Positions 10,051-18,376 of a stretch of DNA of 64,000 nucleotides are shown in pieces. The translations under genes were made by a program, and so were the position numbers. The first letter of the stretch is position 1. Each line of letters opens with the position of its first letter. Where the stretch lies: contig NZ_CP107989.1 in the NCBI RefSeq assembly GCF_041435015.1, forward strand, positions 4,712,001 to 4,776,000, read 5' to 3'. The notes below the pieces were generated by a model. It did no database searches. It worked only from the letters and a program-made list of their open reading frames with translations, and was not told the origin of the DNA. This DNA comes from Streptomyces canus (GTDB lineage: Bacteria > Actinomycetota > Actinomycetes > Streptomycetales > Streptomycetaceae).

Positions 10051-10190
10051 GGCGCGGTAAACGGAATTCGCCTTTACAGAACCTGAAAGCAGTAATGCCC
10101 CGGGGGCATTCATGACCGATATCTAGATCGTGAACAAATTCACGATATGCATCGCACCAGACCACTGTAGGCACAGAAAGCTCACGCCGA

Positions 10191-10233
10191 CATGCGGAAG
10201 GGCCCCACCGGTGTGGTGGGGCCCTTCCGCATG
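10191..10233 (-). terminator. perfect 19-bp hairpin terminator of the bldG operon
   Basis: CATGCGGAAGGGCCCCACC (10191-10209) and its exact reverse complement (10215-10233) with a 5-base loop. It lies 33 bases past the stop of the anti-sigma gene and before hppA on the same strand, so it should isolate hppA from the bldG operon. Confidence 0.85.
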
Positions 10234-10265
10234 TCGAACAGAAATCTGATTCGAACGGGTGAAAA

Positions 10266-10703
10266 TCAGGGGAGCACTGCGGCCGGCGGCGTAGTCGGCC
10301 AGGTCATACGGATCTGTCCGCCATGCTCCCCCGCGGTGACCTCGACATCGTCGACGAGGCCGCTGATGACCGCGAGGCCCATCTCGTCCTCCTCGGTCTC
10401 GACGTCGTGGTCCTCACCCAGGGCGCCCGGAGCCCGGTCGCCCGGGGCCGAACGCGGCGCCTCGTCGCCGACCTCGATGGAGAACTGCTTCTCCTCCTCG
10501 ATCAGCAGCACCTTGACCGGCGCGGTGATGCCGCCGCTCTGGTGCAGTCCGACGGCACGAGTACAGGCCTCGCCGACAGCGAGTCTGACCTCGTCGAGGA
10601 CGGCCTCGTCCACTCCGGACCTGCGCGCCACCGCTGCCGCCACCAGTCGGGCGGTCCTGACGTGCTCGGGCAGCGCGCTGAAACGGAGTTCAACGGTGGC
10701 CAT
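10266..10703 (-). CDS. anti-sigma factor, RsbW/SpoIIAB-like (GHKL fold), partner of BldG
   Basis: A 145-residue protein downstream of bldG on the same strand (gap 119 bases). It has the GHKL-type fold pattern: a helix DEVRLAVGEACTRAV (N-box region), IEVGDEAP (G1 region) and MGLAVISGLVDDVEV. In the usual N-box (EAxTNAV) the metal-binding asparagine is conserved; here the position is Arg. The G1 glycines are also replaced and an acidic insertion (SAPGDRAPGALGEDHD) lies between the boxes. It should bind BldG or a sigma factor, but ATP binding or kinase activity is doubtful. In S. coelicolor the gene at this position encodes an anti-sigma protein that interacts with BldG (ApgA, from memory). Confidence 0.85.
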   Translation of the reverse strand: MATVELRFSALPEHVRTARLVAAAVARRSGVDEAVLDEVRLAVGEACTRAVGLHQSGGITAPVKVLLIEEEKQFSIEVGDEAPRSAPGDRAPGALGEDHDVETEEDEMGLAVISGLVDDVEVTAGEHGGQIRMTWPTTPPAAVLP

Positions 10704-10822
10704 GCGTCCCCCTCGGAACTACGGGCGTGCTGTCGGGGGACCGGGCCGCCGAAAGCCCGGACCCCTTCTTTTTGCTTCTGCCGACGTCCTGCTGCCGCCC
10801 CGGGCACGGGCCCGGGAACGAG

Positions 10823-11164
10823 TCAGTCGGTCGCCGCCACCGCTTCCTCGACCGAGGTGTGGATCGGGAACACCTTGGTGAGGCCGGTGATACGAAAGAT
10901 CTTGAGAATGCGCTCCTGGTTGCAGACGAGGCGCAGCGAGCCCTCATGGGCACGCACCCGCTTCAGTCCGCCGACCAGTACGCCGAGCCCGGTGGAGTCG
11001 AGGAAGTCCACGCCCTCCATGTCGACGACAAGGTGGAAACTGCCGTCGTTCACCAGCTCGACCAGCTGCTCGCGCAGCTTGGGCGCGGTATATACGTCGA
11101 TTTCGCCACCGACCCTGACGATCGTGCGATCGCCGATGGTTTCGGTCGACAGAGACAGGTCCAC
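10823..11164 (-). CDS. bldG: anti-sigma factor antagonist BldG (STAS domain)
   Basis: A 113-residue STAS protein that matches S. coelicolor BldG closely as I recall it. BldG is needed for aerial growth and antibiotic production and works by partner switching with anti-sigma factors. The phosphorylatable serine is Ser57 in [13 protein letters not shown] at 11164 follows GGAGG with ideal spacing. The anti-sigma gene follows on the same strand and both end at the strong hairpin at 10191-10233. Upstream, the 81-base gap to the divergent helicase must hold the bldG promoters, or they lie inside the helicase 5' end. Confidence 0.96.
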   Translation of the reverse strand: MDLSLSTETIGDRTIVRVGGEIDVYTAPKLREQLVELVNDGSFHLVVDMEGVDFLDSTGLGVLVGGLKRVRAHEGSLRLVCNQERILKIFRITGLTKVFPIHTSVEEAVAATD

Positions 11165-11245
11165 GGATCCTCCAGCACCTTGCTATCGAGCGGTCGCCCC
11201 TCGGGACACCTCGGCTTGAAGCCCCCGGACGGTTCGCCAGCCGCG

Positions 11246-13741
11246 ATGGCATTCAATCACTTACCGGCAGGCGTGCACGACGCCTTGGTCCCATTGTCCG
11301 TCACGCCAGTGACACACTCGGTGCCGATGGCCAAGAATCTCCGATCCGATCGACCCTCGGCGGACGCCGGTCCCCGCCCCACGCCGAGCACGGTCCTGGA
11401 CCGGCTCGCCGCCGGGCCGAGCCGGGCTGCGCGCATCACTCATACGGAGCACTTGCCCCCACGTGAGGGTCGCCATGCCGTCTGGCCCGACCGGATCCGC
11501 TCGGAGGTCATCGCAGCCGTCCAGGCCTGCGGCATCGAGCACCCCTGGGCCCACCAGGCACGCGCGGCCGAACACGCCCTGGACGGCGAGTCGGTCGTGG
11601 TCGCCACCGGCACCGCCTCCGGCAAGTCCCTGGCGTACCTCGTGCCGGTCCTCTCCACCCTCCTGGACGGCTCAGAGGCCCCGAACGGCCGAGGCGCCAC
11701 CACGCTCTACCTGTCCCCGACAAAGGCTCTGGCGGCGGACCAGTGCCGCTCGGTGAAGGAACTTTCACAACCGCTGGGCAATTCCGTCCGCCCCGCGGTC
11801 TACGACGGCGACACGCCGTTCGAGGAACGCGAATGGATCCGCCAGTACGCCAACTACGTGCTGACCAATCCGGACATGCTGCACCGCGGGATACTCCCGT
11901 CCCACTCCCGCTGGTCCTCCTTCCTGAAGGCGCTCAAGTACGTCGTCATCGACGAGTGCCACACCTACCGCGGCGTGTTCGGCTCCCACGTCGCCCAGGT
12001 GCTGCGCCGTCTGCGCCGCCTCTGTGCCCGCTACGGCGCCTCCCCCGTCTTCCTGCTGGCCTCCGCGACCGCCGCCGAGCCGTCCGTGGCCGCCCGCCGC
12101 CTCACCGGCCTCCCCGTGGTCGAGGTCGCCGACGACGCCTCACCGCGCGGCGAACTGGTGTTTGCCCTCTGGGAGCCCCCGCTCACCGAGATGCAGGGCG
12201 AGAAGGGGGCCCCGGTCCGCCGTACGGCCACCGCCGAGACGGCCGATCTCCTCACCGATCTCGCCGTGCAGGGCGTGCGCTCGGTCGCCTTCGTCCGCTC
12301 CCGGCGCGGCGCCGAGCTGATCTCCGTGATCGCCCAGGAGCGGCTGGCGGAGGTCGACCGCTCCCTGGCCCGTCGTGTCGCGGCGTACCGCGGCGGCTAC
12401 CTCCCGGAGGAACGCCGCGCCCTGGAGCAGGCCCTGCACTCAGGAGAGCTGTTGGGCCTGGCCGCCACGACCGCCCTGGAACTCGGCATCGACGTCTCGG
12501 GGCTGGACGCCGTACTGATCTCCGGCTACCCCGGCACCCGCGCGTCCCTGTGGCAGCAGGCGGGCCGGGCGGGTCGAGCCGGCCAGGGGGCATTGGCGAT
12601 CCTGGTGGCCCGCGACGACCCCCTGGACACCTTTCTCGTCCATCACCCCGAGGCCCTCTTCGACCAGCCGGTGGAGTCCACGGTCCTGGACCCCGACAAC
12701 CCGTACGTCCTCGCTCCGCACCTGTGCGCGGCCGCGGCGGAACTGCCGTTGACGGACGAGGACATGGAGTTGTTCGGGCCGGAGACCGAGAGCTTGTTGG
12801 GGCAGCTGGAGTCCGCGAAGCTCCTGCGCCGCCGTACCAAGGCCTGGCACTGGACCCGCCGGGAGCGGGCCGCCGACCTCACCGACATCCGCGGGGAGGG
12901 CGGCCGCCCCATCCAGATCGTCGAGTCGGGCACGGGCCGCCTCCTCGGCACGGTCGACGCGGGCTCCGCCCACACCGCCGTCCACGAGGGCGCGGTCCAC
13001 CTCCATCAGGGCCGTACGTACCTGGTCCGGTCGCTGGACCTGGAGGACTCGGTGGCACTGGTCGAGGAGGCGAGCCCGTCGTATTCGACGGTCGCCCGCG
13101 ACACGACGTCCATCGCCGTTCTGGAGACGGACGTCGAAGTTCCCTGGGGCGAGGGCAGGTTGTGCTACGGCTCCGTCGAGGTCACCAATCAGGTGGTCTC
13201 CTTCCTTCGCAGACGTCTGATCACAGGTGAAGTGCTCGGCGAGACGAAACTCGACCTGCCTCCCCGTACGCTCCGGACGCGCGCAGTGTGGTGGACGGTC
13301 ACCGAGGACCAGCTCGACGAGGCCCGGATCAACCCGGAGATCCTCGGCGGCGCCCTGCACGCCGCCGAGCACGCCTCGATCGGCCTGCTGCCCCTCTTCG
13401 CGACCTGCGACCGCTGGGACATCGGCGGCGTGTCGATCCCTCTCCACCCCGACACGCTGCTCCCCACGGTCTTCGTCTACGACGGTCACCCGGGCGGCGC
13501 GGGCTTCGCGGAGCGCGCCTTCCACACCGCCCGCGCCTGGCTCACCGCCACCCGCCAGGCCATCGCCTCCTGCGAGTGCGACGCCGGCTGTCCGTCCTGC
13601 ATCCAGTCCCCCAAGTGCGGCAACGGCAACGAACCGCTGCACAAGAGGGGGGCGGTACGGCTGCTCACGGTGCTGTTGCGGGGGGCGCCGGAGGAGGGGG
13701 CGGAGACGGAGCTTCCCGGACTGCCGAAGCAGAGCCCCTAG
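11246..13741 (+). CDS. DEAD/DEAH-box helicase with DUF1998 (YprA/MrfA-like, DECH)
   Basis: Superfamily 2 helicase of 831 residues. Motif I is ATGTASGKS, motif II is DECH, motif III is SAT in LLASATAAEP, and motif VI is QQAGRAGRAG. The C-terminal DUF1998 region ends with a four-cysteine cluster (CECDAGCPSC...KCGNGN) that binds metal in B. subtilis MrfA, a DNA-repair helicase. It also fits the actinobacterial helicase/secretion neighbourhood helicase because it faces the tad-like genes. ATG at 11246 (MAFNHLPAG) is chosen from remembered homologues. No strong ribosome site is visible, and ATG 11327 (MAKNLRSD) is the alternative. The frame further upstream runs antisense through bldG and is not coding. 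Confidence 0.92.
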   Translation: MAFNHLPAGVHDALVPLSVTPVTHSVPMAKNLRSDRPSADAGPRPTPSTVLDRLAAGPSRAARITHTEHLPPREGRHAVWPDRIRSEVIAAVQACGIEHPWAHQARAAEHALDGESVVVATGTASGKSLAYLVPVLSTLLDGSEAPNGRGATTLYLSPTKALAADQCRSVKELSQPLGNSVRPAVYDGDTPFEEREWIRQYANYVLTNPDMLHRGILPSHSRWSSFLKALKYVVIDECHTYRGVFGSHVAQVLRRLRRLCARYGASPVFLLASATAAEPSVAARRLTGLPVVEVADDASPRGELVFALWEPPLTEMQGEKGAPVRRTATAETADLLTDLAVQGVRSVAFVRSRRGAELISVIAQERLAEVDRSLARRVAAYRGGYLPEERRALEQALHSGELLGLAATTALELGIDVSGLDAVLISGYPGTRASLWQQAGRAGRAGQGALAILVARDDPLDTFLVHHPEALFDQPVESTVLDPDNPYVLAPHLCAAAAELPLTDEDMELFGPETESLLGQLESAKLLRRRTKAWHWTRRERAADLTDIRGEGGRPIQIVESGTGRLLGTVDAGSAHTAVHEGAVHLHQGRTYLVRSLDLEDSVALVEEASPSYSTVARDTTSIAVLETDVEVPWGEGRLCYGSVEVTNQVVSFLRRRLITGEVLGETKLDLPPRTLRTRAVWWTVTEDQLDEARINPEILGGALHAAEHASIGLLPLFATCDRWDIGGVSIPLHPDTLLPTVFVYDGHPGGAGFAERAFHTARAWLTATRQAIASCECDAGCPSCIQSPKCGNGNEPLHKRGAVRLLTVLLRGAPEEGAETELPGLPKQSP

Positions 13742-13764
13742 CCTGGCCGCACCGGCGTGCCGAT

Positions 13765-13920
13765 GGAGCGAACGGCACCGGAGAGGCCTTACGGTGCCGC
13801 CAGAACGCCCGGACCCGGACCACACCGGAGCGCCCAGGGAGCAAACGGCGCCAGCGAGGCCTTGGGGTGCCGACGGAGGACCGGGCCCGGGCTGCACCGG
13901 GATGCCGACGGAGAACCCCG
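13765..13920. repeat. imperfect 73-bp tandem repeat
   Basis: Two and a partial copy of a diverged unit (13765 onward and 13838 onward, offset 73), recognisable from GGAGC-AACGGC and GAGGCCTT blocks. It fills the gap between the convergent helicase and TadE-like genes. No gene is visible in it. Confidence 0.6.
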
Positions 13921-13930
13921 GACCCTGGCC

Positions 13931-14548
13931 TCACCTCGGCACCGACGGAGCCGACGGCGTCTCACCCCCCAGGGACCCCGGGACCGGGGCTCCAGGAGCC
14001 GCCGGACCGCCAGGACCCGGCGCCTCCTGGGATTCCGGCGGAAGCGGAGCCTGTGAGGTAACCGGCCCCGCAGGCCCCGCCCGTGCCCTGACCTCCGCCG
14101 TGAACGGCCCCCGCCCCGAGGCGGCCGTCACGTCCGAGATCTCGCCGACCATCGCGCACCGCACGAGCCGCGCGCCCTGGTCCCGCGCCACCCCCTCCGC
14201 CCGGGCGCAGGCCACCACGGACCCGTCGGCCCAGTGGTCCGCCGCCGCGAGCGCCGCGAGATCCGCGCTCCCGGCCGCCCGATGCCGTACGACGACGGCC
14301 TGCCCGAGGGCCAGTACGACTCCGAACACCACGCACAGCACCGCGATGGCACCGACACTCCAGACAGTGGCGGAGCCACGGTCCGAACGGGCGGCGGCGA
14401 GGTGGACGCCGGCGAAGCGGGCGACGGCGCGGCGCGCGCCAGTGAGGCCGGCTTCCGCGACCCGGACTTTCGCCGACCGCGCGGCGGGGGGCCGCGCAAC
14501 CGCAACCCCGCGCTCCGCTGATCCGCTCGTCGTCGGACCGCCGCTCAT
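13931..14548 (-). CDS. TadE-like pseudopilin, helicase/secretion neighbourhood type
   Basis: Predicted membrane-anchored secreted protein of 205 residues, last gene of the tad-like operon. A basic N-terminus is followed by DRGSATVW and the hydrophobic stretch SVGAIAVLCVVFGVVLALGQ (about residues 60-80), a TadE-like signal/anchor. Then comes the segment RAAGSADLAALAAADH, typical of this family, and a Pro/Gly-rich tail. ATG at 14548 overlaps the stop of the upstream gene as ATGA, which fixes the start and shows translational coupling. It corresponds to the family known as helicase/secretion neighbourhood TadE-like protein. Probable role: minor pilin or assembly factor. Confidence 0.85.
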   Translation of the reverse strand: MSGGPTTSGSAERGVAVARPPAARSAKVRVAEAGLTGARRAVARFAGVHLAAARSDRGSATVWSVGAIAVLCVVFGVVLALGQAVVVRHRAAGSADLAALAAADHWADGSVVACARAEGVARDQGARLVRCAMVGEISDVTAASGRGPFTAEVRARAGPAGPVTSQAPLPPESQEAPGPGGPAAPGAPVPGSLGGETPSAPSVPR

Positions 14549-14910
14549 CCTCCTTCCCCCACCGTCTCCTCCGCCCATGCCACGGCCTCCTCCCGCACCT
14601 CGAAGGGCAGGCCGTGCAACGCGGGCGGCTTCGCCACGACGACCACGCGGACCCGGTCACCCTCCCGGGCAACCGTCACCTTCGCGTCGCGCGGTGCCGT
14701 GTCCCGGGCCACCCGGACGACCGCCTCGGCGGGGTCCTGGCGGGCCGCCGCGCGGGCGCCGGTCCTGGCGGCATCCACGCACTGGATCTGCGCGGCCACC
14801 ACGAGCAGCCCCCACACCAGCGCCATCGCGAACATCACCAGCACCGGCAGCACCATGGCCGACTCCGCCGTCACGAACCCCTGGTCTCCCGCCCGTTCAC
14901 GCCTTCGCAT
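14545..14910 (-). CDS. TadE-family pilus assembly protein
   Basis: A 121-residue TadE-like pseudopilin. DQGFVTAESAMVLPVLVMFA holds the conserved Glu at the start of the hydrophobic helix (about residues 15-40), followed by a small, mostly beta-strand outer part. The start overlaps the end of the preceding small pilin gene by 14 bases and its stop overlaps the next start (ATGA), so it is tightly coupled in the operon. In Tad systems TadE is an envelope-anchored minor pilin processed by a prepilin peptidase; no such peptidase gene lies in this window. Confidence 0.88.
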   Translation of the reverse strand: MRRRERAGDQGFVTAESAMVLPVLVMFAMALVWGLLVVAAQIQCVDAARTGARAAARQDPAEAVVRVARDTAPRDAKVTVAREGDRVRVVVVAKPPALHGLPFEVREEAVAWAEETVGEGG

Positions 14911-15118
14911 CGAGCGCCCGTTTCACGATGGCCTGGAGCTCCGCGCTGACGGTCCCGCTCGTCACCACCTTGTAGAGCACCACCGCGAACGCCACCGCCG
15001 CGACGATCCCCATCGCGTACTCGGACGTCACCATCCCCCGGTCCTCGCGCATCGACCGCGCTCCGCTCATCGTCCCGCACACCAGGGCACGCACCCGCGC
15101 CCATACCGCCTTGTACAT
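14897..15118 (-). CDS. small Flp-pilin-like protein (DUF4244)
   Basis: A 73-residue protein of the DUF4244 type. REDRGMVTSEYAMG resembles the Flp pilin cleavage region (G/xxxxEY), and the following segment (VAAVAFAVVLYKVVTSG) is hydrophobic. It is therefore the best candidate for the major pilin subunit of this locus. ATG at 15118 has GGGGG upstream; the longer frame to 15223 adds a cysteine-containing stretch without a better site. It is the third gene from the end of the operon, 76 bases after the TadC-like gene and overlapping TadE. Confidence 0.82.
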   Translation of the reverse strand: MYKAVWARVRALVCGTMSGARSMREDRGMVTSEYAMGIVAAVAFAVVLYKVVTSGTVSAELQAIVKRALDAKA

Positions 15119-15194
15119 CTCAACCCCCGTAAGGATCAGTTCCGTTGAACAACCACCTGACTTGCTCGTCCGCCGGATCACCGGCCACCGACCG

Positions 15195-15983
15195 TCATCG
15201 CCCACCCCCTCCCAGCACTCCACCCGCGAGCCCGATCACGATCGGCAGCACGCCGACGGCGATGAACGCGGGCAGGAAACACAGCCCCACCGGCGCGGTG
15301 ACCAGCACGGCCGCCCGCCGGGCCCGTGCCGTCGCGGTGCGCCCCCAATCGGCGCGGGCGTCCGCCGCGAGCGCGGCAGCCGGTCCGGCCGCGGGCAGCC
15401 CCGTCACATCGGCGCGTTCCAGCAGCCGCGCCAGCGTCCCGGCGCCCGGTGTCGAGGCGAGCTTCCGCCAGGCCTCGCCCGGTTCGCCGCCGAGCCGTAC
15501 CTCCGCCGCCCCGCGCGCGAGTCCCTCACCCACGGGACCGCCCAGCGCCTCACCCACGGCCTGGGCCGCGATGACCGGACCGGCGCCCGCCGCGATGCAG
15601 GCGGCCAGCAGGTCCGCGGCGAGCGGCAGTTGCCGGGCCGCCTCGCGCGCGTCGGCCTCCTCGGCACCCGCGCCGGCCGTCTGCCGTAGCCGCCACCTCC
15701 ACGAGCCCGCCGCGACGACCAGTCCGACCACGACACCGGCGACTCCGCCGACCAGCACCCACCCGGCACACCCGACGCCGACCACGGGCAGCCACCGCCG
15801 CACGAGATCCCGAGCCTCGAACCGCGGGCCCTCGGCCGTGGTCTGCGCAGCGGCCAGCAACTCTCCGAGCCGCCGCCGCACTCTGCGCTCATGCCGCGCC
15901 GCCGCGGCCCACCGGGTGAGCCAGGCGATCACCAGTGCCGCCCCCGCAACTGCCCCCAGCCTGTGGACAACTTCCGCGCTCAT
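15195..15983 (-). CDS. TadC-like type II secretion F-domain membrane protein
   Basis: A 262-residue inner-membrane platform protein. Hydrophobic segments lie near the N-terminus (AVAGAALVIAWL), around residues 65-95 and at the C-terminus (FLPAFIAVGVLPIVIGLAGGVL). Between them is the conserved helical GSPII_F region (QLPLAADLLAACIAAGAGP). The start ATG 15983 overlaps the upstream TadB-like stop as ATGA. With the TadB-like protein it should form the membrane base on which the CpaF ATPase acts. The longer open frame to 16550 is a shadow inside the TadB-like gene. Confidence 0.88.
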   Translation of the reverse strand: MSAEVVHRLGAVAGAALVIAWLTRWAAAARHERRVRRRLGELLAAAQTTAEGPRFEARDLVRRWLPVVGVGCAGWVLVGGVAGVVVGLVVAAGSWRWRLRQTAGAGAEEADAREAARQLPLAADLLAACIAAGAGPVIAAQAVGEALGGPVGEGLARGAAEVRLGGEPGEAWRKLASTPGAGTLARLLERADVTGLPAAGPAAALAADARADWGRTATARARRAAVLVTAPVGLCFLPAFIAVGVLPIVIGLAGGVLGGGGR

Positions 15984-16954
15984 ACCGCCTCGGCTCCCCG
16001 CACGATCCGCGTCGCCCACCACATCCCGACGCCCTCCAGCAGGCCGCCGACCAGCAGGCAGCCCAGCCCGGAGCCGGTGTGCAGAAGGACGTGCAGGGGA
16101 TCGGCACCGAGGGCGGCACCGAGGCCCAGACCCAGTACCGGCAACGCGGCGAGCATCCACGCCGTGGATCGAGCTCCGGCCAACTGGGCGCGCAGATCGG
16201 CTCGTTGGTCCCGATCGGCCCGTAGCGCACCTTCGAGCCGATCGAGCCCGGCCGCGAGCCCCGCGCCCTGGTCCACGGCCACCCGCCAGCACGCGGCAAG
16301 CCCCAACAACCCCTCGGCCCCAGGTCGCCGAGCCGCCGCCGCGAGCGCCTCGGGAACATCCCCGCCGAACCGGGCCGCCGCCAACACAGCGGCCTGCGTC
16401 TCCCCGAGCCCACCGAACTCCGGCGCTCCAGGACCGAACCCACCCGGTCCGGCCCCACCGACCCCCGCGCGCTCGAAGTCCCGCACAGCCCGCACCAGCG
16501 CCTCCCCCGGCTGCCGCCCCGCCCGCACCTCCCCGGCGACCATCGCGCACAGCGCGATCACCTCGTCCGCCCGCCGCTCACGCACCCGGCGCTCCGCCCT
16601 GGCCAGCCGCACCCGCCGCAGCAACGGCACCCCGGCGGCCCCCGCCACGACCGGCAGCACCGAGGACCCCAGCACGGCGATCACCAGCCCTGCGACCGCC
16701 GCCCACCACTCGAACCCGAATCGCCCACGAAGCTGCCGCAGCTCCCCCACCAACCGCCGCCACAGCGGAGGCCCGGCCCCCACCACCCCGCCACCCGCCA
16801 GCAGCACCCGCGCCCGCCGCGCCCCGGAACGCCCGCCCCACAGCCACACGGCAACCCCCAGGCACCCCACGGCCACACCCGTCGACCCCACCGACATCTC
16901 CCCCATCCCGATCACCACGTCCTCCCGCCGTCCGAGCCATCTCGTCGTCGTCAC
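15980..16954 (-). CDS. TadB-like type II secretion F-domain membrane protein
   Basis: A 324-residue paralogue of the TadC-like protein, with hydrophobic segments near residues 17-40, 80-110 and 265-310. The central F domain contains EVRAGRQPGEALVRAVRDFE and GLAACWRVAVDQGAGLA. GTG at 16954 has GGAG upstream; internal ATGs at residues 17 and 20 are possible but lie too close to the nearby purine run. A 21-base gap follows the CpaF gene and an ATGA overlap leads into the TadC-like gene, so the two platform subunits should be made together. Confidence 0.87.
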   Translation of the reverse strand: MTTTRWLGRREDVVIGMGEMSVGSTGVAVGCLGVAVWLWGGRSGARRARVLLAGGGVVGAGPPLWRRLVGELRQLRGRFGFEWWAAVAGLVIAVLGSSVLPVVAGAAGVPLLRRVRLARAERRVRERRADEVIALCAMVAGEVRAGRQPGEALVRAVRDFERAGVGGAGPGGFGPGAPEFGGLGETQAAVLAAARFGGDVPEALAAAARRPGAEGLLGLAACWRVAVDQGAGLAAGLDRLEGALRADRDQRADLRAQLAGARSTAWMLAALPVLGLGLGAALGADPLHVLLHTGSGLGCLLVGGLLEGVGMWWATRIVRGAEAV

Positions 16955-16975
16955 CTCGCTCCGAGCGCGCCCCAG

Positions 16976-18376
16976 TCACCCGCCCTCCCCCGACGGCCCC
17001 CGCATCCCAGCCCCGAGCAGCCCTCGCAGCCGCTCCCACCCCCGCTCGTACGCGAACGCCTCCGCTCCCCAGCGCAACGCCGGCACGGTCCGCACCAGCC
17101 CCGAGGAGTCCCGCTCCAACACCCGCACCTCGGCGATCCGCCGCCGCCCGGCCCGGTCACGCACGAGATGCAGGACGACCGACAGCGCAGCCGCCAACTG
17201 GCTGTGCAGCGCGGCCCTGTCGAGCCCGGCCGCCGTGCCCAGCGCCTCGAGGCGGGCCGGTACGTCGGCCGCCGCGTTGGCATGCACGGTCCCGCAGCCG
17301 CCCTCATGGCCCGTGTTCAACGCAGCCAGCAGATGCACCACTTCCGGCCCGCGCACCTCACCCACGACCAGCCGGTCGGGCCGCATGCGCAGCGCCTGTC
17401 GCACCAGGTCCTCGAGCGTGACGAGTCCTGCGCCCTCCTGGTTGGCGGGTCTCGTCTCCAGCCGTACGACGTGCGGATGGTCCGGCCTGAGCTCCGCCGA
17501 ATCCTCCGCGAGCACGATCCGCTCGCCCGGCCCCACGAGCCCCAGCAGCGCGCTCAGCAGCGTCGTCTTTCCGGTGCCGGTTCCGCCGCTGATGAGGAAG
17601 GACAGCCGTGCGTCGAGCAGCGCCCGCAGCACCCGGTCTCCGCCCGGCGGCACCGTGCCGGCCGCGACCAGCTCGTCCAGCGTGAAGGCACGCGGGCGTA
17701 CGACCCGCAGCGACAGGCAGGCAGAGCCGACGGCGACCGGAGGAAGCACCGCGTGCAGCCGGGTTCCGTCCGGCAGCCGCGCGTCCACCCAGGGCCGCGC
17801 GTCGTCGAGGCGCCGCCCCGCCACCGCGGCGAGCCGCTGCGCGAGTCGTCGTACGGCGGCCGCGTCCGGGAAGGAGACCGCGGTCAGTTCGAGTCCGCCG
17901 CCCCGGTCCACCCAGACCCGGTCCGGCGCCGACACCAGGACATCCGTCACCGACGGGTCGGCGAGCAACGGCTCCAGGGGCCCGCTGCCCACCAGCTCGG
18001 ACCGCAACCGCTCGGCCGCGCCCAGCACTTCGGCGTCCCCGAGCACCCGTCCCTGCTCGCGCAGCGCCTGCGCCACACGGGCGGGCGTCGGTTCGGCCCC
18101 GCTCTCGGCCAGCCACTGCCGTACGCCGTTCAGCAGCCCGGGAGCCATGTCCGCGCCGGCCGTGGAAGAAGCCGTACGACCACCCACCGGGGCGTCCCGC
18201 AGCCCGACGGCACCGACCGGCACCTCACCCGACCGCCGCCGCTCAACGGAACCCGCTACCGGGTCGTCCGACCGCCGCCGCTCAACGGATCCGGCTACAG
18301 GATCACCCGAACGCCACACCTCGGCAGAACCGTCCCCCGCGCCGTCCGCCCGCTCGAATCCCGAGAACACGCTCAT
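16976..18376 (-). CDS. CpaF/TadA-family secretion ATPase
   Basis: A 466-residue AAA-type secretion ATPase that should drive pilus assembly or secretion. Walker A is GGTGTGKTTLLSA; the Asp box is LAEDSAELRPDHPHVVRLETR-like and Walker B is RPDRLVVGEVRGPEV. The family N-terminal domain covers about residues 80-230. The first 55 residues hold three copies of a 13-residue repeat (RRSxDPVAGSVE), encoded by 39-bp DNA repeats, unlikely to be part of the fold. The start overlaps the CpaE-like stop (ATGA). It matches the helicase/secretion neighbourhood ATPase type. Confidence 0.92.
   Translation of the reverse strand: MSVFSGFERADGAGDGSAEVWRSGDPVAGSVERRRSDDPVAGSVERRRSGEVPVGAVGLRDAPVGGRTASSTAGADMAPGLLNGVRQWLAESGAEPTPARVAQALREQGRVLGDAEVLGAAERLRSELVGSGPLEPLLADPSVTDVLVSAPDRVWVDRGGGLELTAVSFPDAAAVRRLAQRLAAVAGRRLDDARPWVDARLPDGTRLHAVLPPVAVGSACLSLRVVRPRAFTLDELVAAGTVPPGGDRVLRALLDARLSFLISGGTGTGKTTLLSALLGLVGPGERIVLAEDSAELRPDHPHVVRLETRPANQEGAGLVTLEDLVRQALRMRPDRLVVGEVRGPEVVHLLAALNTGHEGGCGTVHANAAADVPARLEALGTAAGLDRAALHSQLAAALSVVLHLVRDRAGRRRIAEVRVLERDSSGLVRTVPALRWGAEAFAYERGWERLRGLLGAGMRGPSGEGG
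18230..18332. repeat. 39-bp tandem repeat inside the CpaF gene
   Basis: Two close copies (18230-18268, 18269-18307) and a diverged partial third copy from 18308. The unit is 39 bases, so expansion or contraction keeps frame and adds 13 residues to the N-terminal tail of the ATPase. Confidence 0.8.
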
